Source: Gemmatimonadota bacterium (GTDB lineage: Bacteria > JAAXHH01). From it: DNA of 21,016 bases. Made by a program: the position numbers and the translations under genes. The DNA is taken from positions 1-21,016 of the forward strand of contig JAPOOT010000245.1 of the NCBI GenBank assembly GCA_026713285.1, in the 5' to 3' direction. Below are positions 15,072-21,016 of this stretch, one piece after another. Under the pieces are notes generated by a model. It ran no database searches, was not told the origin of the DNA, and worked only from the letters and a program-made list of their open reading frames with translations. Position 1 is the first letter of the stretch, and every line of letters starts with the position of its first letter.

Positions 15072-15416
15072 ATGTCCGAGTGTCTGTTCTGCCGCATCAT
15101 TGCCGGAACGCTCCCGACCGAATTCGTCTACGAAGACGAACACGTCGTGGCCTTTCGGGACATAAATCCCGCGGCGCCGGTGCACGTGCTTGTCGTACCG
15201 CGAGCGCATATCGAAACGGTCGCAGACCTGGGCGGCGATACGGCCGGGATCATGAGCCGGCTCACCGCGGCGGCGAACCGGATCGCCCGGGACGCCGGAA
15301 TTCACGACGGCGGGTACCGGCTGATCGTCAATTGCGGCCGGGACGGGGGACAGACCGTGTTTCATCTACATATGCATCTGCTCGGGGGACGCCAGATGCC
15401 CGAACTGGCCGCTTGA
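15072..15416 (+). CDS. HIT family hydrolase (HinT-like purine nucleoside phosphoramidase)
   Basis: Small nucleotide-binding hydrolase of the histidine triad superfamily. The 114 residues start with CLFCRII (Cys4, Cys7; metal-site cysteines common in bacterial HinT). INPAAPVHVLVVPRAH (about 35-50) comes next, and near the C-terminus the triad HLHMHLLGG (about 98-106). ATG 15072 has a strong GGAGGA eight bases upstream. It is the last gene of the hrcA-grpE-dnaJ-prmA-rsmE run, 59 bases after rsmE, and probably shares the transcript. The physiological substrate is not predictable. Confidence 0.93.
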   Translation: MSECLFCRIIAGTLPTEFVYEDEHVVAFRDINPAAPVHVLVVPRAHIETVADLGGDTAGIMSRLTAAANRIARDAGIHDGGYRLIVNCGRDGGQTVFHLHMHLLGGRQMPELAA

Positions 15417-15469
15417 ACGGCGATGGGCCGGACGAACGGTGAGTACCGGGATCGAACGAATTAAACTCC

Positions 15470-15498
15470 TTGCTATTTCAACCGTCCCATGGCATATT
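15470..15498 (+). promoter_or_regulatory. Candidate promoter for rpsU-yqeY
   Basis: TTGCTA (15470-15475) and CATATT (15493-15498), each matching four of six consensus bases, are separated by 17 bases in an unusually AT-rich patch of the 155-base gap before rpsU. The leader to the rpsU ATG would be about 67 bases. Nothing else of note is seen in that gap. Confidence 0.4.
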
Positions 15499-15571
15499 GG
15501 AAAGGTTGGAATAGAGACGGAGAGTAAGACTTGGTTCACCCGATTCGAGTGGCGAGAGAGGGGGTGTGAGG

Positions 15572-15769
15572 ATGCCAGGTATTCGTGTCAGGGAAGGAGA
15601 ACCGTTCGAAAAGGCCCTGCGTCGTTTTACCAAGACTTGCGAGAAAGTCGGCATCATGTCTGAAATACGCAAGCATCAGCATTTTGAGAAACCGAGCGCG
15701 AAACGCAAGCGCAAGCTGAACGCGGCGAAGCGGAAGAATCAGAAGCGGCTCCAGCAGGAAAGATACTGA
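15572..15769 (+). CDS. rpsU: 30S ribosomal protein S21
   Basis: Small basic protein of the 30S subunit, near the anti-Shine-Dalgarno end of 16S rRNA. The 65 residues begin MPGIRVREGEPFEKALRRF and continue TKTCEKVGIMSEIRKHQHFEKPSAKRKRK, matching S21, and end in a Lys/Arg-rich tail. I chose ATG 15572 over the GTG two codons earlier because it gives the family N-terminus MP and has GTGAGG/AGGGGG upstream. It is followed by yqeY after 17 bases, the classic rpsU-yqeY pairing. Confidence 0.95.
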   Translation: MPGIRVREGEPFEKALRRFTKTCEKVGIMSEIRKHQHFEKPSAKRKRKLNAAKRKNQKRLQQERY

Positions 15770-15786
15770 TCAAACCGGAGCGGGTC

Positions 15787-16269
15787 ATGGCGCTAACAGA
15801 GCGTTTGGCGGAAGATATGAAATCCGCGCTCAGGAACCGGGAGACCGTACGCCTCGGTCTGATCCGCATGATACGCGCTCAGATCAAGAACCGGGAGATC
15901 GCAAAAGGCAGAGATTTGCCGGACGAGGAAACGGTGGAAGTGATCTCCTCCCTGATCAAGTCTCGGAGAGAAGCGCGGGAGTTCGCCGTCAAGGGCGATC
16001 GAAAGGACCTGATCGCACAGGCCGATGAAGAACTCGAGATCCTCGCGTCCTACCTGCCGGATCAGTTGTCCGAAGAAGAGATCAGATCCGTGGTAAGGGA
16101 TGTCATCGACCGGTCCGGCACCGCGGGGCCGGGAGACCTGGGCAGGATCATGGGGGCGGTCATGCCTCGTGTCAAGGGCCGGGCGGACGGCAGGCTCGTC
16201 AACCACATCGTGCGGGAATGCCTGACCATGGGAACCACGCAGACCGGTCGGAGCGAGCGGACAGTATAA
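15787..16269 (+). CDS. yqeY: GatB/YqeY domain-containing protein
   Basis: A 160-residue stand-alone relative of the tRNA-binding tail domain of GatB (Asp/Glu-tRNA amidotransferase). Its exact role is unknown. The family pattern is clear: LTERLAEDMKSALRNRETVRLGLIRMIRAQIKNREI at the N-terminus, SRREAREFAVKGDRKDLIAQADEELEILASYLPDQLSEEEI in the middle, and GRIMGAVMPRVKGRADGRLVN near the end. Start ATG 15787 has CCGGAG seven bases upstream. The C-terminal dozen residues (GTTQTGRSERTV) are unconserved. It commonly sits between rpsU and dnaG; here dnaG is about 4 kb further on, past cvpA, mutS2 and a redoxin gene. Confidence 0.93.
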   Translation: MALTERLAEDMKSALRNRETVRLGLIRMIRAQIKNREIAKGRDLPDEETVEVISSLIKSRREAREFAVKGDRKDLIAQADEELEILASYLPDQLSEEEIRSVVRDVIDRSGTAGPGDLGRIMGAVMPRVKGRADGRLVNHIVRECLTMGTTQTGRSERTV

Positions 16270-16306
16270 TCCCTTTCTGTTTGCGGTCGGCGCCGGTCCT
16301 TTTGCG

Positions 16307-16344
16307 AAGCCTCTCCGAAACCCCGGAGAGGCTTTCCGTGTTTT
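16307..16344 (+). terminator. Strong intrinsic terminator or attenuator hairpin between yqeY and cvpA
   Basis: AAGCCTCTCCG (16307-16317), loop AAACCC, CGGAGAGGCTT (16324-16334) form a perfect 11-bp stem, followed by TCCGTGTTTT. It ends only six bases before the cvpA ATG. A perfect TATAAT hexamer occurs at 16265-16270, across the yqeY stop, though without a good -35. Confidence 0.75.
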
Positions 16345-16350
16345 GATGCC

Positions 16351-16965
16351 ATGAACTGGATCGATATCGCCATCGTAATCCTCGTCCTTTACCAGGCGGC
16401 TACCGGCTTCCGCAAGGGTCCTGCCAGGAGCCTGCTGGACCTGGCGGGAATCGTCTCGGCCCTGGTCATAGCCCTGACCCAGTTCGGTCTCGTGTCCGGC
16501 CTCCTCGGCCGACTGACGGGCTTAACCCCTGGTTGGCTGCACTGGTTCAGCCTGTTCGCCTGCCTGATACTGTCACTCGCGCTGGCCAACGCCGTAACCG
16601 GCGCGACCGGCCGGTCTTTCCAGGCCGGTTCCAGGTCCCTGCTCAGCCGCCTGGCCGGCATGTTGATCGGGGGTGCGCGGGGATATGTCATCTCGAGCCT
16701 GTTGTTGATCCTCTATGCATTCATGCCGTTCACCGGCACGGCCAGGGCGGAGATTGACCGATCGTCCCTTGCCCCGGAGGCCATGACCATCATCCCGACC
16801 ATCATCGATTCCGTAATGGACCGCCTGGAACCCGGTTCCCCGCCTATCATGGAGGAACTGGAGCGGTATCTGCGTTCCACCCAGGCACCCCCCGCGCCGG
16901 CCGACCCCGGTCAACCGCGCGCATTGCCGGACGAACGTCCCGCGCTACCGGTCCGAAGCGGTTAA
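16351..16965 (+). CDS. CvpA family membrane protein
   Basis: Inner-membrane protein of the CvpA family (colicin V production / envelope stress related; molecular role unresolved). The 204 residues begin NWIDIAIVILVLYQAATGFRKG, the family start, with four hydrophobic helices at roughly 4-18, 27-47, 62-80 and 103-127. The conserved short Gly/Arg-containing loop after helix 1 (GFRKGPARSLLDLAG) is present. The C-terminus (from about 170) is Pro/Ala-rich and likely disordered. No Shine-Dalgarno is visible close to ATG 16351; GGAGAGG lies in the preceding hairpin, too far away. The cvpA-mutS2 order is common in several phyla and supports the call. Confidence 0.88.
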   Translation: MNWIDIAIVILVLYQAATGFRKGPARSLLDLAGIVSALVIALTQFGLVSGLLGRLTGLTPGWLHWFSLFACLILSLALANAVTGATGRSFQAGSRSLLSRLAGMLIGGARGYVISSLLLILYAFMPFTGTARAEIDRSSLAPEAMTIIPTIIDSVMDRLEPGSPPIMEELERYLRSTQAPPAPADPGQPRALPDERPALPVRSG

Positions 16966-16998
16966 CTTTGGCCGGTGACGAATCACCAACGACCGAAC

Positions 16999-19452
16999 AT
17001 GAAACCCGGTATTCCTCCCCACACGCTGCAGGTCCTGGAATTCGACGCCGTCAGGACGATGGTATCGGAAAGGACGGTCTCCGAACAGGGCCATCGCCGG
17101 GCGATGTCCCTGGATCCGGCAAACGAGATCGGCGTAATCCGGAAGAACCTCCAGACCGTCACCGAGATGCGGGGATTCCTCGACAAGCGGGAAACCGTTC
17201 CCCTGCGGGGCATCAAGGACATTGGCCAGGCCCTGGAACAGGCCGGCGCGGCCGGCGCCATGTTGGATCCGAAGGTCCTGCTGGACGTGGCGGACACCCT
17301 TCGGGTAAGCCGCCTCATGCGGGCATTCGGCCTGCGGTTGAGAAGTCGTTCCACCGAGCCCCATGTCCGGTCCCTGACGGCCGGCCTGGGAGATTTCCAG
17401 GAGATCGAAACGTCGATCGGACAGGCGATCGACTCCGACGGCAACGTTCGCGATCACGCCAGTCCCGCGCTGCGCCGGATCCGCGCGGATCAACAGACCA
17501 TGCGGGAGCGCGCGCGAAACTGGCTTCAGCGGTTCGTTCAGTCCGAAACCGGGGCCCGCGCGCTGCAGGACCCGGTCATCACCATGCGGGACGGGCGGTA
17601 CGTGGTACCGGTACGCATGGATCACCGCGGCCAGGTGCAGGGCGTGGTCCATGACCAGTCCGCCAGCGGCGCAACGGTATTCATCGAGCCCATGGGAGTC
17701 GTCGAATTCAACAACCGGCTGCGCGAGTTGATCGTGGAGGAAGGCCGCGAAATCGAACGCGTTCTGTTAACCCTGACCGATCAGATACACCGTCAGGTGG
17801 ATTCCATAACCGTTTCCTACGGCCTCCTGGGCCAGCTCGACTTCTATCACGCGGCCGCCGTGCTTTCGATCGACCTGCGGGCCGCGCCGCCGAGGCTGAA
17901 TTCCGACGGCCGCGTCGTCCTGCGCAACGCCCGGCATCCCATCCTTCAACAGGCGGACCAGTGCGAGGCGGTCGTTCCGCTGAACCTGGAAATAGGCGAC
18001 GCCATGCGAACGCTCGTGATTACCGGTCCCAACATGGGCGGCAAGACGGTCGCCCTGAAATCGATCGGAATCCTGACCATGATGGCGCAGGCCGGTTTGC
18101 ACATACCTGCTGACGACGACACGGATATCGCCGTGTTCGATTCCATCTTCGCGGACATCGGGGACGAGCAGTCGATCGAGGCGAACCTGAGTACCTTTTC
18201 GGCCCACATGGGGCATATACGCACCATCCTGGAAGACGCCGACGAACACACCCTGGTGCTCCTCGATGAGCTGGGCGCCGGCACGGACCCTTCAGCGGGG
18301 GCGGCCATGGGCATGGCCATCCTGGAATCGCTTACCCTGCGGGGGACCGTCACGGCGGCGACGACCCACCTCGACGCGCTCAAGGCCTTCGCCAACCGGA
18401 CCGGCCGGGTGGAAAACGGATCGATGGTCTTCCACGTGGAAACCCTCGCGCCGACTTACCAGTTCCGGCAGGGCATTCCCGGGGCCAGCTACGCCATCGA
18501 GATCGGACGCCGGCTCGGCATGCCCGAAGAAGTCCTCGAGCGGTCCGCCCGGTACATGGGGACCCCCGAACGGCGGCTGGACGAATTGATCACGGACGTG
18601 GACCGGAAGCACGAACAGCTCGTCGCCGCACAGGAGCAGGCGGACCGGCTTCGCGTTGAACTCGATGCCTTGAAACGGTCCTACGAAGACCGGATCGCTT
18701 CATATAAGCAAAAAGAGCGCGACGTGATCGATTCAGGCCGCGAGAAGATGGACCGGATGCTGAAAGACGCCCAGGCCGCCATCGACCGGGCAGTGGCCGA
18801 GGTCCGCAGGGAACAGGCCGCGACCGGGGCCGTCGAGGAATCACACAAGGCGGTCAGGGACCAGCGCGTGCTGCTTCAGAGCATGCTCGATGCCATTGAT
18901 ACCGATACAGCCGAGGCGGACGCGGATACCGGGGACCGGGTTCCGAAACGCGCCGGTGGGGATTCCGGGGATACCGTTCCCGAACGCGCCGGGGAGGTGA
19001 TCTCGGCGGGCGACGAGGTATGGCTGGAGTCATTGCGGCAGGCGGGCAGGGTACTCCAGGAACAGGGAGACCGCCTGCGCATCCAGACCGGCAGGATGGA
19101 GATCACCGCGCGGAGGTCCGAAGTCAGTCTCCACAAACCCGATCCGGCGGCCTCAACCGGGACTGCCGCGAATCGCGTCAAAGTACAGGTGGACCGTCCC
19201 CGCGATCCCCTTTCGGAACTGGACGTGAGGGGCTATCGCGCCGGGGAGGCCATCGACGCCGTGGACCGATACATCGACCGGACCACACTCGATGACCTCA
19301 ACGAAATCCGAATCCTGCACGGAAAGGGTACCGGGGCCCTGAGCAGCGCGATCCGGGAGTTTCTGCAACACCATCCCCTGGTCAAATCGTCCCATTTCGC
19401 CGAAGAGCGCGATGGGGGGACCGGGGTAACCATCGTGGAGATGAGAGATTAA
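16999..19452 (+). CDS. mutS2: Endonuclease MutS2 (MutS-like ATPase with C-terminal Smr nuclease domain)
   Basis: MutS-like ATPase of the MutS2 branch, implicated in suppressing homologous recombination and in ribosome rescue in other bacteria, not in mismatch repair. From ATG 16999 it has 817 residues. Features in order: MutS core/clamp region (from LQVLEFDAVRTMVSE), Walker A GPNMGGKT (343-350), STFSAHMGHI, Walker B LVLLDELGAGTDP (419-431), TAATTHLDALK, a coiled coil (about 525-640), an acidic repeat-bearing linker (about 640-680), a KOW-like segment (SAGDEVWLESL) and the Smr domain with LDVRG (741-745) and HGKGTG (774-779). The mismatch-recognition domain I is absent, as expected. An in-frame GTG at 16975 is an alternative start; neither has a clear Shine-Dalgarno. 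It follows cvpA closely. Confidence 0.95.
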   Translation: MKPGIPPHTLQVLEFDAVRTMVSERTVSEQGHRRAMSLDPANEIGVIRKNLQTVTEMRGFLDKRETVPLRGIKDIGQALEQAGAAGAMLDPKVLLDVADTLRVSRLMRAFGLRLRSRSTEPHVRSLTAGLGDFQEIETSIGQAIDSDGNVRDHASPALRRIRADQQTMRERARNWLQRFVQSETGARALQDPVITMRDGRYVVPVRMDHRGQVQGVVHDQSASGATVFIEPMGVVEFNNRLRELIVEEGREIERVLLTLTDQIHRQVDSITVSYGLLGQLDFYHAAAVLSIDLRAAPPRLNSDGRVVLRNARHPILQQADQCEAVVPLNLEIGDAMRTLVITGPNMGGKTVALKSIGILTMMAQAGLHIPADDDTDIAVFDSIFADIGDEQSIEANLSTFSAHMGHIRTILEDADEHTLVLLDELGAGTDPSAGAAMGMAILESLTLRGTVTAATTHLDALKAFANRTGRVENGSMVFHVETLAPTYQFRQGIPGASYAIEIGRRLGMPEEVLERSARYMGTPERRLDELITDVDRKHEQLVAAQEQADRLRVELDALKRSYEDRIASYKQKERDVIDSGREKMDRMLKDAQAAIDRAVAEVRREQAATGAVEESHKAVRDQRVLLQSMLDAIDTDTAEADADTGDRVPKRAGGDSGDTVPERAGEVISAGDEVWLESLRQAGRVLQEQGDRLRIQTGRMEITARRSEVSLHKPDPAASTGTAANRVKVQVDRPRDPLSELDVRGYRAGEAIDAVDRYIDRTTLDDLNEIRILHGKGTGALSSAIREFLQHHPLVKSSHFAEERDGGTGVTIVEMRD
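18925..18996 (+). repeat. 36-bp tandem duplication in the mutS2 linker
   Basis: Adjacent 36-bp units (18925-18960 and 18961-18996) encode DTGDRVPKRAGG and DSGDTVPERAGE. The DNA units share most bases but have diverged more than the grpE repeats. The frame is preserved. The duplication lies between the coiled coil and the Smr part, a region of MutS2 that tolerates length change. Confidence 0.8.
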
Positions 19453-19472
19453 GCGCTTTCGCGGGATGACGC

Positions 19473-19496
19473 CGCGGCGAACCGGTTCGAACCGCG
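19473..19496 (+). other. Inverted repeat downstream of mutS2
   Basis: CGCGGCGAA, loop CCGG, TTCG-aa-CCGCG form a nine-pair stem with a two-base bulge; it includes the 12-bp perfect palindrome CGGTTCGAACCG (19483-19494). There is no T run. It may be an mRNA 3'-end hairpin of mutS2 or an operator for the redoxin gene 58 bases on. The remaining 100-base gap shows nothing else. Confidence 0.35.
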
Positions 19497-19553
19497 CAAG
19501 CCGGGGTGTGCGCCTTCGTTATTGCGTTACATCGTTTCGACAGGAGGGTGATC

Positions 19554-20135
19554 ATGGCCTTTACGCTGCAATTGGGTGAAACCGCGCCGGGGTTCTCGCT
19601 TCCGGCGACGGACGGCAGGAACTACAGCCTGGACGATTTCTCCGCCGCGGAGTCGCTGGTGGTGTTTTTCACTTGCAACCACTGTCCCTACGTAACCGGT
19701 TCCGACGAGGTCACCCGCGTTTCCGCGGAAAGGTATGCCTCCCGCGGAGTCCGGTTCGTCGGGATCAATGCCAACAGCGAGGTCACGCATCCCGACGACG
19801 GTTTCGATCACATGGTCACCCGGATGAATGTCCATCGTTTCCCCTGGGTCTACCTGCGCGACGCGTCCCAGGATGTCGCGCGGGCGTATGGCGCCCTCAG
19901 AACACCCCACTTCTATGTGTTCGACCCGAACCGCAGCCTGGTCTATACCGGCCGCGGCGTCGACAGTCCCAGGGACGCGGACGGCATAACGGCGAACGAC
20001 CTGGAAGCGGCCCTTGAAGACGTGACGGCGGGGCGTCCGGTCAGGACGCCGCTCACCAATCCCATCGGGTGCAACGTCAAATGGGAGAACAGGGACGCGC
20101 ACTGGATGCCGCCCGAGGCGTGCGATCTGGTGTGA
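19554..20135 (+). CDS. Thioredoxin-fold redoxin (AhpC/TSA-like) family protein
   Basis: Thioredoxin-fold protein of the peroxiredoxin-like redoxin group, probably a cytoplasmic thiol reductase or peroxidase. The 193 residues begin LQLGETAPGFSLPATDGRNYSLDDF, a redoxin N-terminus, followed by the active-site motif CNHCPYV (Cys41, Cys44), VRFVGINAN, and the cis-Pro containing RTPHFYVFD. A conserved C-terminal segment with a further cysteine (TNPIGCNVKW and MPPEACD) is seen. No signal peptide. ATG 19554 is preceded by AGGAGGGTGATC, nearly the full anti-16S complement and the best ribosome binding site in the window; the open frame to 19506 upstream is not needed. Substrate unknown. It sits between mutS2 and dnaG. 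Confidence 0.88.
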   Translation: MAFTLQLGETAPGFSLPATDGRNYSLDDFSAAESLVVFFTCNHCPYVTGSDEVTRVSAERYASRGVRFVGINANSEVTHPDDGFDHMVTRMNVHRFPWVYLRDASQDVARAYGALRTPHFYVFDPNRSLVYTGRGVDSPRDADGITANDLEAALEDVTAGRPVRTPLTNPIGCNVKWENRDAHWMPPEACDLV

Positions 20136-20186
20136 GGACCTTGAACAGTCCCGCCCGGAACCGGCGGGGGAACGCGGGGGAGCGCC

Positions 20187-21016
20187 TTGGCGCGAATTCC
20201 GGAAGAGCTCATCGATTCGATTCGGTCGCAGGCGGACATCGTGGACGTCGTCTCCGACTACGTCACACTGCGTAAAGCGGGTCGAAACTACAAGGGACTC
20301 TGTCCGTTTCACGACGAGAAGACCCCTTCCTTCAGCGTCAACCCGGAACGGCAGATTTACCACTGTTTCGGATGCGGCAAGGGCGGCAACGTATTCTCAT
20401 TCCTCATGGAGCACGAAAACGTCACGTTCGTTGAAGCGGTCCGCCACATCGCCCGCCGCCTCAATATCACCATACCCGATACGTACCGCGAACGCCAGGC
20501 CGGAAGCGAGGCGGAAAGCCTCGCGCAGGTAACCCGGTTCGCCGCCCGGTTCTTCCACGAACGCCTGCTCAACGCCGGCCGCGATTCGATCGTCCGGCGT
20601 TACACCGAACGACGCGGGCTGTCCGAAGAGACGGTCAAGTCCTTTGGGCTCGGTTACGCGCCCGATTCATGGAACGACCTTCTGAACGCGGCCCGGAATC
20701 AGGGCATCGACGTGGCCTTGCTCGTTAATGCCGGACTGGCCAAGACCGGCGAGCAGCGTACCTACGATGCCTTCAGGAAACGGCTCATCTTTCCCATTCA
20801 GGCGCCCAGCGGCCGCGTGGTCGGATTCGGCGGGAGAGCGCTTTCCGACGAGGACCAGCCCAAGTATCTGAATTCGGCGGAATCCCCCATCTACCGCAAG
20901 AGCCAGGTGCTTTACGGACTGTACCAGGCCCGGGATGCGCTGCGGCAACGGGGACGGATACTCGTCGTGGAGGGATACATGGACCTGCTCGGCCTGTACG
21001 AGCAGGGCGTCCACGG
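20187..21016 (+). CDS. dnaG: DNA primase DnaG, 5' part (continues beyond window)
   Basis: Primase that makes RNA primers at the replication fork with DnaB helicase. The visible 276 residues from TTG 20187 begin ARIPEELIDSIRSQADIVDVV, followed by the CHC2 zinc-binding domain (Cys39, His42, Cys60, Cys63; LCPFHDEKTPSF and YHCFGCGKGG). Next is the catalytic N-terminal region with FGLGYAPDSW, FRKRLIFPI, VVGFGGRAL and YLNSAESPIYRK, and then the Toprim domain up to VVEGYMDLLGLY, whose Glu is catalytic. I chose TTG because GGGGGAG lies four bases upstream and the N-terminus aligns with DnaG immediately after it. No ATG lies nearby. Its 3' part, and any rpoD after it, are outside the window. Confidence 0.97.
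   Translation, partial: MARIPEELIDSIRSQADIVDVVSDYVTLRKAGRNYKGLCPFHDEKTPSFSVNPERQIYHCFGCGKGGNVFSFLMEHENVTFVEAVRHIARRLNITIPDTYRERQAGSEAESLAQVTRFAARFFHERLLNAGRDSIVRRYTERRGLSEETVKSFGLGYAPDSWNDLLNAARNQGIDVALLVNAGLAKTGEQRTYDAFRKRLIFPIQAPSGRVVGFGGRALSDEDQPKYLNSAESPIYRKSQVLYGLYQARDALRQRGRILVVEGYMDLLGLYEQGVH

Noticed and set aside
15439..15663. 74-codon frame overlapping the rpsU leader and start
   Set aside because: It runs through the likely promoter and into rpsU in another frame, with no ribosome binding site or family resemblance.
20150..20168. CCCGCC/GGCGGG inverted repeat just before dnaG
   Set aside because: Six-bp GC-only stem with a seven-base loop and no T run; expected by chance in DNA of this composition.

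Overview
The window is a GC-rich (about 60% by eye) bacterial chromosome segment, densely packed with conserved housekeeping genes. I see no transposase, integrase, phage gene, CRISPR array or toxin-antitoxin pair. Several traits fit an uncultured Gram-negative of the FCB/Gemmatimonadota/Latescibacterota kind: high GC, an S41 processing peptidase with a long C-terminal tail, MutS2, hrcA-grpE-dnaJ, and a redoxin of the CNHCPYV type. That placement is inference from gene content and style, not from a search.

Layout. Positions 1-1360 (+): 3' part of serS (seryl-tRNA synthetase), overlapped by tsaE (tRNA t6A ATPase). Positions 1460-7109 (-): a protein-quality-control operon in the order tig, clpP, clpX, lon (trigger factor, ClpXP, Lon). 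Positions 7288-7369 (-): tRNA-Leu(UAG). Positions 7421-9732 (-): a CDP-alcohol phosphatidyltransferase followed by an S41 C-terminal processing peptidase, coupled through an ATGA overlap. A divergent intergenic region (9733-10123) carries a promoter-like pair on each strand. Positions 10124-15416 (+): hrcA, grpE, dnaJ, prmA, rsmE and a HIT hydrolase, a heat-shock/translation-modification run from which dnaK is missing. Positions 15572-16269 (+): rpsU and yqeY, then a clear hairpin terminator. Positions 16351-20135 (+): cvpA, mutS2 and a redoxin. Position 20187 to the end (+): the 5' part of dnaG (primase), starting at TTG.

The genes form functional blocks. One is aminoacylation and tRNA modification (serS, tsaE). 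One is folding and degradation of proteins (tig, clpP, clpX, lon, grpE, dnaJ, hrcA). One is ribosome/translation maintenance (prmA, rsmE, rpsU, yqeY). The last is DNA replication and recombination control (mutS2, dnaG).

The most unusual signal is not a gene. It is a series of short tandem duplications. The 3' ends of both lon and tig, stop codon included, are followed by a second near-identical copy; in both cases the live gene ends in TAA and the distal copy in TAG. In lon all differences inside the copied codons are at third positions. grpE carries three 54-bp repeats in an extended acidic N-terminus, and mutS2 carries a 36-bp duplication in the linker before its Smr domain. I did not find a convincing new multi-gene system here.
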